Positions 6,757 to 14,662 of a stretch of 22,389 nucleotides of DNA are shown piece after piece. Positions within the stretch are counted from its first letter, which is position 1. Every line of letters begins with the position of its first letter. The position numbers and the translations under genes were made by a program. Location: positions 1-22,389 of the forward strand of contig JAAYAP010000009.1 of the NCBI GenBank assembly GCA_012719315.1. Reading direction: 5' to 3'. The notes below the pieces were generated by a model. The model had not been told where the DNA came from. It saw nothing but the letters and a program-made list of their open reading frames with translations, and ran no database searches. The DNA comes from Methanobacteriota archaeon. Lineage in GTDB: Archaea > Thermoplasmatota > Thermoplasmata > Methanomassiliicoccales > Methanomethylophilaceae.

Positions 6757-7416
6757 ATGGCCCTTGTCGTGCTCAGGTGCCCCAGATGCAGGGGACAGGT
6801 GAAGCTGGAGGAGCATTGGGACGAAGGATTCTGCGTTTTCTGCGGAACCAAGGTCGGCAACGACATCATCGGCATCGAGGCTTCCGAATACGGTCCGCCC
6901 GCGATCGTCGACAGGATCGTCGATGCGACCATCAACGAGATCGTCGGCAAGCTCGCCGACGAGGACATCAGCGAGGCTTCGGACATCCAGCGCATCAAGG
7001 AGTCGATGCAGGCCCGCTTCACCAAGTACGGCGACCGCTTCCGCGATTCCAAAGCCAGGTACGCGAAGGAGCTCGGTCGGTTCTGCCGGGAGGCATGGTA
7101 CATGCCCTTCGAGGCGACCAAGCGGACCTGGGAGGACCTCAGGTCCGCCGTCGAGGACCTGGAGTTCGGATGCGCCGTCTGCATGGCGTACGGCGACTTC
7201 ACGGAAGCCTACATGCAGAGCATCGACAAGCTGTCCGACATCCTGAGGATGAAGTGGAAGTCCTCGAGGCTGAACCCGAATGCGCCCAAGGTCGACAGGG
7301 AGGAGCTGACGGACATGCGCAACCGCATGAGCGTCGCCCGCTCCTGGCTCGCGTTCTACAACGTCCGGGACGACTCAGAAGGCGTCCTCGACGCGGATGC
7401 CGGCATCGATCAGTGA
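6757..7416 (+). CDS. Zinc-ribbon protein of unknown function
   Basis: 219 residues. The N-terminus holds a zinc-ribbon pair, CPRC (C8, C11) and CVFC (C26, C29), of the type in archaeal nucleic-acid-binding and regulatory proteins. The rest (about 45-205) is predicted mostly helical and charged, with a further CxxC (FGCAVCMAYG) and aromatic-rich segments (FCREAWYMPFEATKRTW). I recognise no named family for it. It has its own promoter and a good ribosome site (GAGGTGAT), so expression is credible. Its last 42 nt overlap the 3' end of the radical SAM gene on the other strand. The zinc ribbon suggests nucleic acid or protein binding; nothing more specific is supported. Confidence 0.8.
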   Translation: MALVVLRCPRCRGQVKLEEHWDEGFCVFCGTKVGNDIIGIEASEYGPPAIVDRIVDATINEIVGKLADEDISEASDIQRIKESMQARFTKYGDRFRDSKARYAKELGRFCREAWYMPFEATKRTWEDLRSAVEDLEFGCAVCMAYGDFTEAYMQSIDKLSDILRMKWKSSRLNPNAPKVDREELTDMRNRMSVARSWLAFYNVRDDSEGVLDADAGIDQ

Positions 7417-8157
7417 CCGCCTCAGCTCCTTCTCGGCGGCAGCCGATCCCGATATGCCTTTCTTAGCCAGCCTTGCGCCGAGCAGCGGACGGATGTTGAG
7501 CCTGTCGATGACCGCCCGCCGGACCCCGGTGGCGGCGACGGCGTCGGCGAACCCCCGTTCGCGGCCTTCCAGATGATCGAGGACCGGTCCGATCAGCGCG
7601 TAGGCGTCGATGCCGGCGGCGGTCAGCCGCTCCAGCGCGTCCAGCCTGCGGGCGGGCAGCGGCGCGCCGGGCTCGGTGATCTTCGAGAACCGCTCGTCGA
7701 TGCCGGTCAGCGTGATGCCGACCTCGGAATCCATCGCCGACAGCAGCCCGATATCCCTGAGGATCAAGTCCGATTTCGTGTGCACGTGCACGCGCATGCC
7801 GCGAGCCAGGAGCACTTCCAGGCAGGAGCGGGTGAGCCGGAACCTGGCCTCGGCCCCCTGATAGGGGTCGGTGACCGTGCCGATGCCGACCGTGCCCGTC
7901 AGCCCCGGCAGCTCGGCCGCCAGCCTGGCGGCTATGTTCGAACGCACCCTCACCACCCTCCATCCGTCCCAGTCGGCATGGGTGACCTCCGGCGCATAGC
8001 AGTATATGCACCCGTGCTCGCACCCCCCGTACGGGTTCAGGGCGTGGTCGATGCCCGGGAGGCCGGAGGGCGAGAGCGCCCGCCTGCATTCGGCCACCCG
8101 GTAGACCCCGTCCCACGCGCCGACGTTCTCGAACTCGAGGAGGTCAGTAGTACTCAT
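7375..8157 (-). CDS. SPL-like radical SAM protein
   Basis: 260 residues with a radical SAM core. GGCEHGCIYCYA gives the CxxxCxxC cluster motif (C46, C50, C53) for a [4Fe-4S] centre. NPYGGCEHGCIYCYAPE and the downstream VGIGTVTDPYQGAE segment are typical of the SplB-like/Rv2578c family, related to spore photoproduct lyase and mostly of unknown substrate. The start overlaps the 3' end of the upstream nre gene by 14 nt, so the two are translated from one mRNA. That linkage suggests a role near DNA repair, as inference only. The 3' end overlaps the convergent zinc-ribbon gene. Photoproduct lyase activity should not be assumed: Rv2578c-type proteins lack demonstrated lyase function. Confidence 0.85.
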   Translation of the reverse strand: MSTTDLLEFENVGAWDGVYRVAECRRALSPSGLPGIDHALNPYGGCEHGCIYCYAPEVTHADWDGWRVVRVRSNIAARLAAELPGLTGTVGIGTVTDPYQGAEARFRLTRSCLEVLLARGMRVHVHTKSDLILRDIGLLSAMDSEVGITLTGIDERFSKITEPGAPLPARRLDALERLTAAGIDAYALIGPVLDHLEGRERGFADAVAATGVRRAVIDRLNIRPLLGARLAKKGISGSAAAEKELRRSLIDAGIRVEDAF

Positions 8158-9415
8158 CGATCCTCCGTTGGATCAGATAATCCCTGAGCACGCCGGAGTT
8201 GGCGATCCAGGTGTCCCGTTTGATGTCCATGACCCCGTCGACGAAGGTCAGGGCCGCGCCGAGGTCCTCGAAGCGGTGCGGGACCTGCGTGAGCGCCGCC
8301 CTGACGTTCTCCCTGACGTTCCAGACGCCGACCGGCATCACGTAGCCGGGGTGCGCCTCCCTCAGGATCACCGCTCCGGCGGTGCGCCTCTCCCGGGTCA
8401 GGAGCTCGTTGACCGCCATCCTGGCGGCGTAGTAGCATCCGCCGATCCGCGCATAGTCGGAACGCCCTTCGTAGAACTCGTGGTCGGCGATGATCTCCAC
8501 CTCCCTGCCCATCGGGTTCCAGGTGGTGTTCGGATACCAGGCCTCGATCAGCTCGTACCGCCAGGTGGTCGGCATCAGCAGCACGCACCATCTGTTGTCC
8601 AGCTGCTCCCAGTGGTAGATCCTGAACTCGTCGATGGTCTCGTGGTGCTTGGTCGTCCCGAGCATGTCCTTGCCGATGATGTCGTCGACGGCGGTGATGC
8701 TCCAGCGGGTGGGCACGAACCGCCGCTTGCCGCCGACGCCCATGGTCCCGACCGAGAAGGCCTTCTGGATCTCCGAGATCAGCGTGCCGTTGCGGTAGGC
8801 GGCGACCACGGCCTCGACGGCCCTGAGGTCGGTGTCGTGGAACGCCTTCTCGAGGTTCCTCTCGAACCTGCCGTTGGTCTTGCGCATGGTCTCCATGCGC
8901 GCCGAGGGGCCGAAGGGCTGGACCTCGTCGTCGAGCACCAGCCGGCCCGACGGCTTCTGACTGAATTTGGCCTCCACCTCGACCGGCTTCTCGGTGAGCG
9001 CCAGCTCCTGGATGCTGTCGACGATCCTGCCGGCTTTCGCGAAATCGGCGGCGTCGATGCGGAACTTGCCGCGGACCAGCCTGAACCGCATGTCGACGAT
9101 GTCGTCGATCGATTTGCCGACCCAGCTCTCCGGCCGGTCCAGCTCGGACGTGTCCCCGAACTCCGGCGGCAGCAGCGGGCCGATGTCCACCTTGGGATAG
9201 CCGTGCCTGCCGACGAACACCGCCGGCGGGCTGCAGCCCGCGAGGTCCTTGGTGTCGATCATCGGCATGGTGCGCTGCTGCGAGTAGAACTTGATCATCA
9301 GCGGGCAGCGGTCCTTGCCGCACAGCCTCCTGGATCCTTTGCACAGACTGCACAGGCCGGCCGCGGGAGAGCCTCGGCGGGCGGGGGTCTCGTCGAAGAA
9401 GCTGGTCTGAGGCAT
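8144..9415 (-). CDS. nre: Nre-family archaeal DNA repair protein
   Basis: 423 residues matching the archaeal Nre proteins (DUF650/DUF651), which in Haloferax act with UvrABC and PCNA in repair of mitomycin C damage. The N-terminus has a cysteine cluster C22, C25, C32, C37 (LCSLCKG, LCGKDRCP), probably zinc-binding. The central part carries family segments such as FVGRHGYPKVDIGPLLPP and RFVPTRWSITAVDD. The last eight residues, QRRIDEYY (416-423), fit a PCNA-interacting PIP box (Q-x-x-I-x-x-aromatic-aromatic). It is the first gene of a two-gene unit with the SPL-like radical SAM gene. Its leader of about 97 nt begins with a strong hairpin (9465-9512), which is unusual next to the short leaders elsewhere in the window. 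Confidence 0.9.
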   Translation of the reverse strand: MPQTSFFDETPARRGSPAAGLCSLCKGSRRLCGKDRCPLMIKFYSQQRTMPMIDTKDLAGCSPPAVFVGRHGYPKVDIGPLLPPEFGDTSELDRPESWVGKSIDDIVDMRFRLVRGKFRIDAADFAKAGRIVDSIQELALTEKPVEVEAKFSQKPSGRLVLDDEVQPFGPSARMETMRKTNGRFERNLEKAFHDTDLRAVEAVVAAYRNGTLISEIQKAFSVGTMGVGGKRRFVPTRWSITAVDDIIGKDMLGTTKHHETIDEFRIYHWEQLDNRWCVLLMPTTWRYELIEAWYPNTTWNPMGREVEIIADHEFYEGRSDYARIGGCYYAARMAVNELLTRERRTAGAVILREAHPGYVMPVGVWNVRENVRAALTQVPHRFEDLGAALTFVDGVMDIKRDTWIANSGVLRDYLIQRRIDEYY

Positions 9416-9464
9416 GGTCGCATCCGCGTCATGCGGACGGCATGACTGTGATGAATAGGTGTTC

Positions 9465-9512
9465 AGCAGGAATCAACAGGCCGAAGCCGTATGCAAGGGG
9501 TTGATTCCTGCT
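9465..9512 (-). promoter_or_regulatory. 13-bp inverted repeat / leader hairpin of nre
   Basis: AGCAGGAATCAAC (9465-9477) is perfectly repeated in inverted form as GTTGATTCCTGCT (9500-9512). On the minus strand the enclosed 22 nt contain GGC-UUCG-GCC, a second small stem with the stable cUUCGg tetraloop. The outer stem starts where the TATA box at 9535-9542 predicts transcription to begin. It may be a 5' stabilising or regulatory hairpin of the nre mRNA, an independent small RNA, or an operator for a dimeric regulator. Confidence 0.65.
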
Positions 9513-9534
9513 ATGTCTCCGTAATCCCTATTTT

Positions 9535-9542
9535 AATATAAA
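9535..9542 (-). promoter_or_regulatory. TATA box of the nre operon
   Basis: TTTATATT on the minus strand, followed by AAAATAG. Its centre is about 26 nt from 9512, the first base of the leader inverted repeat. It shows that nre is transcribed separately from the upstream ppx. Confidence 0.6.
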
Positions 9543-9572
9543 TACATGAGTGAAACCCGGCGGCGGCCGCGG

Positions 9573-11096
9573 TCATATCCTGTCGATCCTCAGCTCCAGG
9601 CCGAACACGTCCTCGATGTCGGCCTCGATCGAGGTCAGCTTCCAGATCTCCATGCTCATGTCCATGTCCGATCTGAGGCCGAGCACCAGCGTGCCGTCTT
9701 CCAGCGAGACGTCGATCCGCTCCAGCGACGAGGTGTGCCGGCGGTCGAGGATATCGGCCATCTTCAGCATCAGGGCGCACATGCGCAGCTGCTTCCGCCT
9801 CCCGGAGGACAGGCCGCCGAAGACCTTGGAATCCTCGGACGGGAACCGTTTGTGGTGGAACCTGGCGATCATGCCGATGTACTTCAGCTCCTCGGTCGTG
9901 AACCCTCCCAGGTTGGAGTTGGTGATGATGATGTACGAGTGGATGTGGTGCTTGTTGTAGTTGATGAACTCGCCGATGTCGTGCAGCGTCGACGCGTACG
10001 CCAGCAGGTCGCGCGTCTCGTCGCCGATGTCATGGAGCGCGAGCCCCTTGGTGCCGTCGAAGAGCTCCAAAGCGAACCGGCGCACGAAATCCGCATGCCG
10101 GCGGTCGTACCCGCATCTGGCCGCCAGCCCCCTCACCGACGCCTCCCTGACGTCGAAGTACCTGTGCCCCTGCTTCAGCATGTAGTCGATCTGCAGGCCC
10201 TGCTTGAGCCCGTTGGGGCTGATCTCGATGCGGTCGATGTTGAGCAGGTACATCAGCTCCTCGGCGATGGCCCCGCCCGCGACGATGATGTCGGCGCGCA
10301 CGGGGTTCATGCGGGGGATGTCGCATCTGCCGACGATGTCGCGCGAGTAGATGTCCTTCATCAGCTCGACCAGCTCGTAGTACATCATGTACGACGAATC
10401 CCCGTCGCCGCGTTTGGCCGCGCACATGTCGGCCAGGGCGATCAGCGTGCCGGACGAGCCGTAGGCCGTGGCGAAGCCGTGCTCGTTGATCACCCTGCAG
10501 GTGTGGTTGGACCTGAGGTCGACCTCCCTCCTGAGGTAATCGTACTCGGCGAAGGACAACGCCCGGTCGGTCGGCACCCCGCAGCCGTAGGCGAACCTCA
10601 CCGAGCCCATGCTCAGGCTGTCGAGGAAGATGTCCTCCTCGCCGCGGCAGAGGATGACCTCGGTGCTGCCGCCGCCGATGTCGATCGCCAAGGTGTTCTC
10701 GTCGGGGGCGACCGGGCCGAAGATGCCCAGGCGGATCAGCCTGGCCTCCTCGTAGCCGGGGATGATGCAGACCTCGATGCCGTCGGCGCGCAGCGCGTCG
10801 ACCAGCTCCTTCTTGTTCACCGCCTCCCTGGCGGCGCAGGTCGCCCGCGTGATGATCCTCTTGGCGCCCATGATCCGGGCGGTCTCCGCGAAATTGGAGA
10901 TGACCAGCCGCGCCTTCTCGATGGTCTCGCGGTCGATGTAGCCTTTGGCGTACAGGCTCTGGCCCAGACGGATGACCTCCTTGTCCTGGAACACGGTTAT
11001 GCCCATCGAGCCCTCGTAGTACTTCACCACGAGGATGTGCACCGAATTGGTGCCGATGTCGATGAAGCCCACCACCTCCTCGTCAGCCGCGTCCAT
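9573..11096 (-). CDS. ppx: Ppx/GppA exopolyphosphatase with C-terminal HD domain
   Basis: 507 residues. The N-terminal half is a two-lobe ASKHA phosphatase: DIGTNS (13-18) is the first phosphate loop, PGYEEARL (113-120) contains the likely catalytic glutamate E117, and DIGGGSTEV (139-147) is the second loop. From about residue 320 an HD-type domain follows (H344, then LHDIGE with H382-D383). This arrangement is known in Ppx/GppA enzymes that hydrolyse polyphosphate, or (p)ppGpp in bacterial GppA. The start lies 14 nt inside the 3' end of ppk, so the polymer-making and polymer-degrading enzymes are translated together. Polyphosphate hydrolysis is the likelier activity in an archaeon. It ends without an obvious terminator before the nre promoter. 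Confidence 0.92.
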   Translation of the reverse strand: MDAADEEVVGFIDIGTNSVHILVVKYYEGSMGITVFQDKEVIRLGQSLYAKGYIDRETIEKARLVISNFAETARIMGAKRIITRATCAAREAVNKKELVDALRADGIEVCIIPGYEEARLIRLGIFGPVAPDENTLAIDIGGGSTEVILCRGEEDIFLDSLSMGSVRFAYGCGVPTDRALSFAEYDYLRREVDLRSNHTCRVINEHGFATAYGSSGTLIALADMCAAKRGDGDSSYMMYYELVELMKDIYSRDIVGRCDIPRMNPVRADIIVAGGAIAEELMYLLNIDRIEISPNGLKQGLQIDYMLKQGHRYFDVREASVRGLAARCGYDRRHADFVRRFALELFDGTKGLALHDIGDETRDLLAYASTLHDIGEFINYNKHHIHSYIIITNSNLGGFTTEELKYIGMIARFHHKRFPSEDSKVFGGLSSGRRKQLRMCALMLKMADILDRRHTSSLERIDVSLEDGTLVLGLRSDMDMSMEIWKLTSIEADIEDVFGLELRIDRI

Positions 11097-13182
11097 TCCA
11101 TACCCCCCGGTTCTCGACGAACCACTGCTGCGACCGCAGCCGCTCCCCGCCTTCCTCCGGGGTCTGCGGCACGTACTCCCCGGTCGGCAGCAGGAGCTTG
11201 GCCTTGACGTTGTCCCGCAGATGGATGTCGAGGATGTGCTCCTTGATGCTCCGCATCAGGTCGGGATCGAGCACCGGGCACAGCACCTCCACCCTGACCT
11301 TGAGGTTGCGCGGCATCATGTCCGAGGAGCCGATGTACATCTCCGGCCTGCCCGCGTTCTCGAAGTAGTAGATGCGGGAGTGCTCCAGGAAACGGTCGAT
11401 GACGCTGGTGACCCTGATGTTCTCCGAGACCCCGGGTATGCCGGGGCGGAGGCAGCACAGCCCCCTGATCGACAGCTCGATCGCGACGCCCGCCTGCGAG
11501 GCCCGGTAGAGCTCGGCGATGATGTCCGGGTCGACCAGCCCGTTCGCCTTCATGGCGATGCCTGCCTGGCGGCCCGCGCGGCGGTTGTCCGCCTCGCGTC
11601 TGATCTTGCGCAGCAGCTCGCTCTTCAGCGTCAGCGGCGCCACGAGTATGCGGGAGTAGTCGCGGGGACCGAAGAAGCTGGTGATCGCGTTGAACAGCTC
11701 GCCGATGTCCCTGCCGATGTCCCTATCGACGGTGAAGAAGGAGATGTCCCCGTACTGCTTGGCGGTCGACGGGTTGTAGTTGCCCGAGCCGATGTGCGTG
11801 TACTTGACCAGCCGGTCCCCCTCCAGCCTGACGATCTGCATCAGCTTGGAGTGGACCTTGAGGTCGATCGGCCCGTGCACCACATGGACGTCCATCCGCT
11901 CCAGCTCCCGGGCCGACCGGATGTTGCCGGCCTCGTCGAACTTGGCGCGCAGCTCCATGAGCACCGACACCGCCTTGCCATTCTCCCTGGCCCGCTTCAA
12001 CGCGTCGGTGACCGCGGAGTCCTTGCCGATCCGGTACAGGCAGACCTTGATGCTCTGGACGTCGGGGTCGTCGGCGGCCTGCCGCAGGAGGTTGACGACG
12101 CCCTCGAACGACTCGTAGGGGTGGAAGAGGATGCGGTCCCGCTCGCGGATCGTGTCGAAGATGCAGGCGCCCTCGCCGAATTCCGGAGGGCAGTAGGGTT
12201 TGAAGGGCGGGGCGGAGAGCGAGGGGCAGTCGAGCCCGGCGATCTCCCACAGATCGGTGAGCATCATGCCCCCGACCGAGACGCGGTGCACCTGCCGCTC
12301 GACGAGGTCGAGGTTCTGCACGAACAACGCCAGCAGCTCCCCGGGCATGTCCTCCTCCACCATGATCCTGACCGGGAACCCCTTGCTCCTCGATCCGAGC
12401 GAGGTCTCGACCGCCGACATCAGGTCGCAGGCCTCGTCGATGGTCACCTTGATGTCGGCGTTGCGGGTGACTCTGAACTTGTAGGTGTCGAGCACCTCGC
12501 TGTCCGGGAAGAGGTCGCCCGCGTTCATGCGGATGATGTCCTCCAGGAGCACGAAGTCCATCCCCGGCGCCGCGGACGGCAGCTTCACGAACCGCGGCAG
12601 CATCCCGGTCGGCACCTTCAGCCTGGCGAAGAACTCGCCGCCGTCCCTGCCGATCCTGACCGCCAGGTTGAGCGAGTTGTTGGAGATGAACGGGAAGGGG
12701 GTGGTCACGTCGAGGGCCAACGGCGTGAGCAGGTCGTGGATGCGCTCGCGGTAGTACCCGTCGGCCCATGCCCTCTGGGTGTCGTCGAGCGCGTCGGCCG
12801 AGAGGATGCGGATGCCCCGGTCGGCGAGGTCCCGGCTCAGTCGCGTCCAGCAGGAGTCGTAGCCGGTGACGAGCGAGAGCACCTTGGCGTCCAGGTCGGC
12901 GATCAGCGCCTCGTGGTCCTCGTAGGCGTCGGGCTCGATGTGCGCGGGACCGTGGACGGGGGGTCCGGAATGGATGCCCGGCATGCGGATCATGAAGAAC
13001 TCGTCCATGTTGCCGTAGGCGATGGCGAGGAACTTGACCCGCTCCAGCAGCGGGGTCGAGGGATCGCCCGCCTCGTCGAGGCAGCGTCTGTTGAACTCGA
13101 GCCACGAGAGCTCCCTGTTGATGTACAGGGAGCGGTCGTAGAGGTCGATCGGCTCCGGCATCGCCGGCCTCCCGGTGCTCAT
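11083..13182 (-). CDS. ppk: Polyphosphate kinase 1
   Basis: 699 residues from the ATG at 13182, the usual PPK1 length. It reversibly polymerises the gamma-phosphate of ATP into polyphosphate. The N-terminus has INRELSWLEFNRR. The PLD-like catalytic half carries KVHSKLMQI, with H444 in the place of the E. coli phosphohistidine H435, then HIGSGNYNPSTAKQYGD (from H463), GLCCLRPGIPGVSENIRV, and RFLEHSRIYYF, with H601 matching H592. The frame is open well upstream (to 14142), but that part is out-of-frame DNA of hisD. The true start overlaps the hisD stop as ATGA (13182-13179), and this fixes it. It is followed by ppx with a 14-nt overlap. Confidence 0.96.
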   Translation of the reverse strand: MSTGRPAMPEPIDLYDRSLYINRELSWLEFNRRCLDEAGDPSTPLLERVKFLAIAYGNMDEFFMIRMPGIHSGPPVHGPAHIEPDAYEDHEALIADLDAKVLSLVTGYDSCWTRLSRDLADRGIRILSADALDDTQRAWADGYYRERIHDLLTPLALDVTTPFPFISNNSLNLAVRIGRDGGEFFARLKVPTGMLPRFVKLPSAAPGMDFVLLEDIIRMNAGDLFPDSEVLDTYKFRVTRNADIKVTIDEACDLMSAVETSLGSRSKGFPVRIMVEEDMPGELLALFVQNLDLVERQVHRVSVGGMMLTDLWEIAGLDCPSLSAPPFKPYCPPEFGEGACIFDTIRERDRILFHPYESFEGVVNLLRQAADDPDVQSIKVCLYRIGKDSAVTDALKRARENGKAVSVLMELRAKFDEAGNIRSARELERMDVHVVHGPIDLKVHSKLMQIVRLEGDRLVKYTHIGSGNYNPSTAKQYGDISFFTVDRDIGRDIGELFNAITSFFGPRDYSRILVAPLTLKSELLRKIRREADNRRAGRQAGIAMKANGLVDPDIIAELYRASQAGVAIELSIRGLCCLRPGIPGVSENIRVTSVIDRFLEHSRIYYFENAGRPEMYIGSSDMMPRNLKVRVEVLCPVLDPDLMRSIKEHILDIHLRDNVKAKLLLPTGEYVPQTPEEGGERLRSQQWFVENRGVWNGRG

Positions 13183-14432
13183 TCCGACCTTCTGACCCTC
13201 ACCGACTCGCAATGCGCGGCGAGCCCCTCGGCCGAGGCGATCGCCTCGATCGTCGGAGCCAGCGCATCCAAGCCCTCGCGGGTGAGGATCTGCACGGTCG
13301 ATGTCTTGCGGAAATGGGCCACATTCAGACCGGATGCGGTGGCCGCATGCCCGGCGGTCGGGAGCACGTGGTTCGTGCCGGAGGCGTAGTCGCCGGCGGC
13401 GACGGGGGTGTACGGGCCGACGAAGATCGAGCCGGCGTTGACCGTCTTCGCGAGGACATCCATGGCCTCGCGGGTCTGTATCGACAGGTGCTCCGGGGCG
13501 ATCGTGTTCATCATCTCGATGCCGAGCTCCAGGTCGTCGACGACGATGTAACCCGAGTTCTCCAGCGCCTTGGCGATGATCCCCTTGCGTTCGGAGGCGG
13601 CGATCATCCTCTCCATCTCCGCCCAGATCCTGTCCGGGAGTCCGGGGTCGTCGGTGATCAGCAGGCAGGCCGACGAGGGGTCGTGCTCGGCCTGGGCGAC
13701 GAGGTCGGCGGCCACGAACCGCGGGTCGGCCGACGAATCGGCGAGCACGCCGATCTCGCTGGGGCCGGCGGGGAAGTCGATCTCGACGTTGTTCCTGAGC
13801 ATCGCCTTGGCCGCGGTCACGTAGACGTTGCCCGGGCCGACGATCTTCTGCACCGGCTCCACCGATTCGGTGCCCAGCGCCATGGCGGCGATCGCCTGGG
13901 CGCCGCCGACCGCGTAGATCTCGTCGGCGCCGGCGATGTCGAGCGCCACCAGCGTCAGCGGGTTGACGGGAGCGGGGGTGCAGCAGACGATCTCGTCGAC
14001 GCCCGCGACCCTCGCGGGGATGACGCACATCAATGCCGTCGACGGATAGGACGCCCTGCCGCCGGGCACGTAGCAGCCGACCCTCGACAGGGGGGTGCTC
14101 TTGACGCCCAAGGTCACGCCCGGCTCCACCTCGCGCGTCCACAGGTCCGGCGGGACCTGCATCTCGTGGAAGCGCTGGATGCGGTAGGCCGCCTCCTCCA
14201 GCTCGTCCACCAGCGCCTGGTCGACCTCGTCGTAGGCCGCTTCGATCCCGTCTCTGGAGACGGCGATCGATTTCAGGTCGGTCTTGTCGAACCGCTTGGT
14301 GTACTCCCTGAGCGCCTTGTCGCCGTCACGGCCGACCGTCTCGATGATCTCGCGGACGGCGTCGGCGACCGAGTCCACCTTCGATGCGCGGTTCCCTTTC
14401 CAGAAATCCTCGTCGACCTGCTTCCATTTCAT
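13179..14432 (-). CDS. hisD: Histidinol dehydrogenase
   Basis: 417 residues. It oxidises L-histidinol to L-histidine in two NAD-dependent steps, the end of histidine synthesis. All key residues align with the E. coli enzyme at a constant offset of 12: zinc ligands Q247, H250 (AQAEHD), D348 (AGDYASGTNHVLPT) and H407 (LAAHCESV), and catalytic E314-H315 (APEHLS). Other signatures are RVGCYVPGGRASYPST and IVGPGNVYV. The ATG at 14432 follows a TATA box (14456-14463) by about 28 nt, so the mRNA is probably leaderless. It is the promoter-proximal gene of hisD-ppk-ppx, an unusual partner for polyphosphate genes. No other his gene is in the window. Confidence 0.97.
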   Translation of the reverse strand: MKWKQVDEDFWKGNRASKVDSVADAVREIIETVGRDGDKALREYTKRFDKTDLKSIAVSRDGIEAAYDEVDQALVDELEEAAYRIQRFHEMQVPPDLWTREVEPGVTLGVKSTPLSRVGCYVPGGRASYPSTALMCVIPARVAGVDEIVCCTPAPVNPLTLVALDIAGADEIYAVGGAQAIAAMALGTESVEPVQKIVGPGNVYVTAAKAMLRNNVEIDFPAGPSEIGVLADSSADPRFVAADLVAQAEHDPSSACLLITDDPGLPDRIWAEMERMIAASERKGIIAKALENSGYIVVDDLELGIEMMNTIAPEHLSIQTREAMDVLAKTVNAGSIFVGPYTPVAAGDYASGTNHVLPTAGHAATASGLNVAHFRKTSTVQILTREGLDALAPTIEAIASAEGLAAHCESVRVRRSE

Positions 14433-14455
14433 GTATCGTTCGAATTCCCTACTCG

Positions 14456-14463
14456 GTTATAAA
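14456..14463 (-). promoter_or_regulatory. TATA box of the hisD-ppk-ppx operon
   Basis: TTTATAAC on the minus strand inside the near-palindrome GGTTTATAACC. It is centred about 28 nt before the ATG, consistent with leaderless transcription. Confidence 0.6.
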
Positions 14464-14563
14464 CCTAGCTTAACGTGCGCGGGGATGCCCGTGCCCGGGA
14501 CGGGCCCGATACCGCCGCCTGCGCCCCGGGATGCCCGATCGTCCGACCGGGGACGCGACCGCC

Positions 14564-14573
14564 TGTATTAAAA
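14564..14573 (+). promoter_or_regulatory. TATA box of the C/D box RNA gene
   Basis: TGTATTAAAA, the only AT-rich element in a GC-rich gap. It predicts a + strand start near 14594-14600, just ahead of the C/D box RNA. The DNA upstream (14464-14563) is GC-rich with a small hairpin (14487-14505) and no ORF I would call. Confidence 0.5.
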
Positions 14574-14601
14574 CGACCGAGGCCATCACGGACCGGGACT
14601 T

Positions 14602-14659
14602 GACCGGGTGAAGATACATCCAGGCTGATCGGTGATGAGCCCTATGAGTGCTGACGGTC
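14602..14659 (+). ncRNA. Candidate C/D box guide sRNA
   Basis: All elements of an archaeal C/D box sRNA occur in order. Terminal stem GACCG (14602-14606) pairs with CGGTC (14655-14659). Box C is GTGAAGA (14608-14614, one mismatch to RTGATGA). A 10-nt guide (14615-14624) leads to box D' CTGA (14625-14628). Box C' GTGATGA (14632-14638) is perfect. A 12-nt guide (14639-14650) leads to box D CTGA (14651-14654). Length (58 nt) and guide sizes are typical. A TATA box sits at the right distance upstream. Such RNAs guide fibrillarin-dependent 2'-O-methylation of rRNA or tRNA at the target base opposite the fifth guide nucleotide before D or D'. Targets would contain CCUGGAUGUA and CACUCAUAGGGC; I could not match these to a known site. 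Confidence 0.62.
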
Positions 14660-14662
14660 GTC

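Noticed and set aside
11083..14142. A 1019-codon open frame that would extend polyphosphate kinase far upstream
   Set aside because: The upstream part is hisD DNA in another frame, with composition unlike a protein domain. The ATGA overlap with hisD gives the PPK1 start at 13182.
8168..14462. Several + strand open frames longer than 400 codons opposite nre, ppx, ppk and hisD
   Set aside because: They mirror the codon structure of well-identified genes, have low-complexity translations and no start signals.
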